Source: Hydrogenimonas sp. (GTDB taxonomy: Bacteria; Campylobacterota; Campylobacteria; Campylobacterales; Hydrogenimonadaceae). Taken from it: a stretch of DNA of 7,131 nt. A program made the translations under genes and the position numbers. The notes beneath the pieces were generated by a model. The model saw only the letters and a list, made by a program, of their open reading frames with translations. It had not been told where the DNA came from and ran no database searches. Positions 6,397-7,131 of this stretch are shown here, piece by piece; position 1 is the stretch's first letter, and every line of letters begins with the position of its first letter. Location: assembly GCA_015494675.1 (NCBI GenBank), contig WGAW01000058.1:1-7131 (forward strand), given 5' to 3'.

Positions 6397-7131
6397 TCAA
6401 ACCCCTTCACAGCTATCTATCCTGCAGTCTGAAGGGAGCATCGAAAGATAACTGTTGAGCGCTCCTATATAGGCCTTCGCGCTCGCAAGCATCGTATCTA
6501 TACTGAGGCCGTGTCCTATTACGGCAGTTTTGCTCTCGTTGAACTGTACGTTTACCACAACTTTCGCAAGCGCATCCTTGCCCTGGCTTACGGCCTCCAC
6601 TCTGTAGTCTTTCAATACGCCGGCATGGCCGCTTATGCGGTCGATCGTCTTGAATATCGCATCGATTGTTCCGTCACCGATGCCGGCATCGGTGACGGTT
6701 CTGTCGCTGTGGCGAATCGTCACTGCCGCGCTCGGAACCCCTGCGGAGCAGTCGGCTATCTGCAGCCCGACAAGTTCGAACGTCTGAGGTATGTTGGTTA
6801 TCTCACTCGCGATAAGCATCCTTATATCGTCGTCGAATATCTCTTTCTTCTTGTCGGCAAGCGTTTTGAAGCGTTCGAATGCCTTCTCCAGCTCCTCTTT
6901 CGAAAGCTCGAATCCAAGCTCTTCGAGCCTCTCCTTGAAGGCGTGGCGGCCCGAGTGTTTTCCAAGTACGAGTCGGTTGTGCTCGAGCCCGATATCTTCA
7001 GCCCTCATAATTTCGTATGTCTCCTGACATTTAAGCATGCCGTCCTGGTGTATACCGCTCTCGTGCGCAAATGCGTTTTTGCCCACTATCGCCTTGTTCG
7101 GCTGCGGCTCTATTCCGGTTATGGCGGAAAC
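6397..7131 (-). CDS. leuA: 2-isopropylmalate synthase, C-terminal half (5' end outside window)
   Basis: The frame enters from the right edge and ends at TGA 6399-6397, giving 244 residues of a protein usually near 500. LeuA condenses acetyl-CoA with 2-oxoisovalerate, the first committed step of leucine synthesis. Visible blocks are [20 protein letters not shown] (a junction region typical of LeuA), the conserved HESGIHQDG with catalytically implicated His residues, [12 protein letters not shown], and a C-terminal LeuA dimer/regulatory domain from about [13 protein letters not shown] through the GDG motif to [13 protein letters not shown]. That regulatory domain, the leucine feedback site in the family, argues for LeuA over other HMGL-like synthases. 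The catalytic N-terminal barrel lies outside the window. The tail past NSYL (about 16 residues with two Cys) is a little longer than usual. It converges on pflB with a 7-base gap. Confidence 0.93.
   Translation of the reverse strand, partial: VSAITGIEPQPNKAIVGKNAFAHESGIHQDGMLKCQETYEIMRAEDIGLEHNRLVLGKHSGRHAFKERLEELGFELSKEELEKAFERFKTLADKKKEIFDDDIRMLIASEITNIPQTFELVGLQIADCSAGVPSAAVTIRHSDRTVTDAGIGDGTIDAIFKTIDRISGHAGVLKDYRVEAVSQGKDALAKVVVNVQFNESKTAVIGHGLSIDTMLASAKAYIGALNSYLSMLPSDCRIDSCEGV
6671..6698. repeat. Perfect 28-base palindrome inside leuA
   Basis: CCGTCACCGATGCC (6671-6684) is followed directly by its exact reverse complement GGCATCGGTGACGG (6685-6698), with no spacer and no mismatch. It encodes the stretch around VTDAGIGD of the LeuA regulatory domain, just before and including the conserved GDG. 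The axis lies on a codon boundary, so GTC pairs with GAC, ACC with GGT, GAT with ATC and GCC with GGC. It is not followed by a T-run on either strand, so it is not a Rho-independent terminator. Under random sequence the chance of such a palindrome in 7 kb is far below one. Confidence 0.9.

Noticed and set aside
6671..6698. The 28-base palindrome as a dif site or a terminator
   Set aside because: It lacks the arm-spacer-arm form and AT-rich core of Xer sites, lies inside a conserved gene, and has no T-run on either strand.

Overview
The window looks like core-genome DNA from a member of the Campylobacterota (formerly Epsilonproteobacteria). The strongest clue is a serS gene followed, 10 bases after its stop, by a large single-pass TPR protein. 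That is the order I recall for Campylobacter jejuni Cj0389 (serS) and Cj0390 (pflB, a flagellar motor scaffold). Base composition is about half G+C by eye, too high for Campylobacter or Helicobacter, so a free-living sulfur- or hydrogen-oxidising relative such as Hydrogenimonas is plausible. The genus is a guess.

Layout. On the minus strand, 994-482 encodes a small outer-membrane beta-barrel. It is followed 8 bases later by a lipoprotein gene (473 to the window edge) that is cut off by the window start. A short AT-rich intergenic region (995-1126) with a symmetric -10 element separates this pair from plus-strand genes: a DUF190 PII-like protein (1127-1477), a CrcB/Fluc fluoride channel overlapping it by one base (1477-1857), an unrecognised multi-span membrane protein (1903-2721), serS (2804-4048) and pflB (4059-6389). 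The 3' part of leuA (2-isopropylmalate synthase) lies on the minus strand from the right edge to 6397 and converges on pflB with a 7-base gap.

How the genes relate. Three tight pairs stand out: the barrel and lipoprotein (probable envelope pair), DUF190 and CrcB (probable fluoride export unit with a PII-like partner), and serS and pflB (conserved neighbourhood, unrelated functions). No mobile element, CRISPR array, tRNA or rRNA is visible. No stretch longer than 300 bases lacks a gene; the longest is the 132-base divergent region.

The least expected signals are two large inverted repeats inside coding sequence, both aligned to codon boundaries. One is a perfect 28-base palindrome in the leuA regulatory domain (6671-6698). 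The other is a 24-base inverted repeat with 11-base arms in the beta-barrel gene (680-703). I found no clear evidence of a wholly new multi-gene system.
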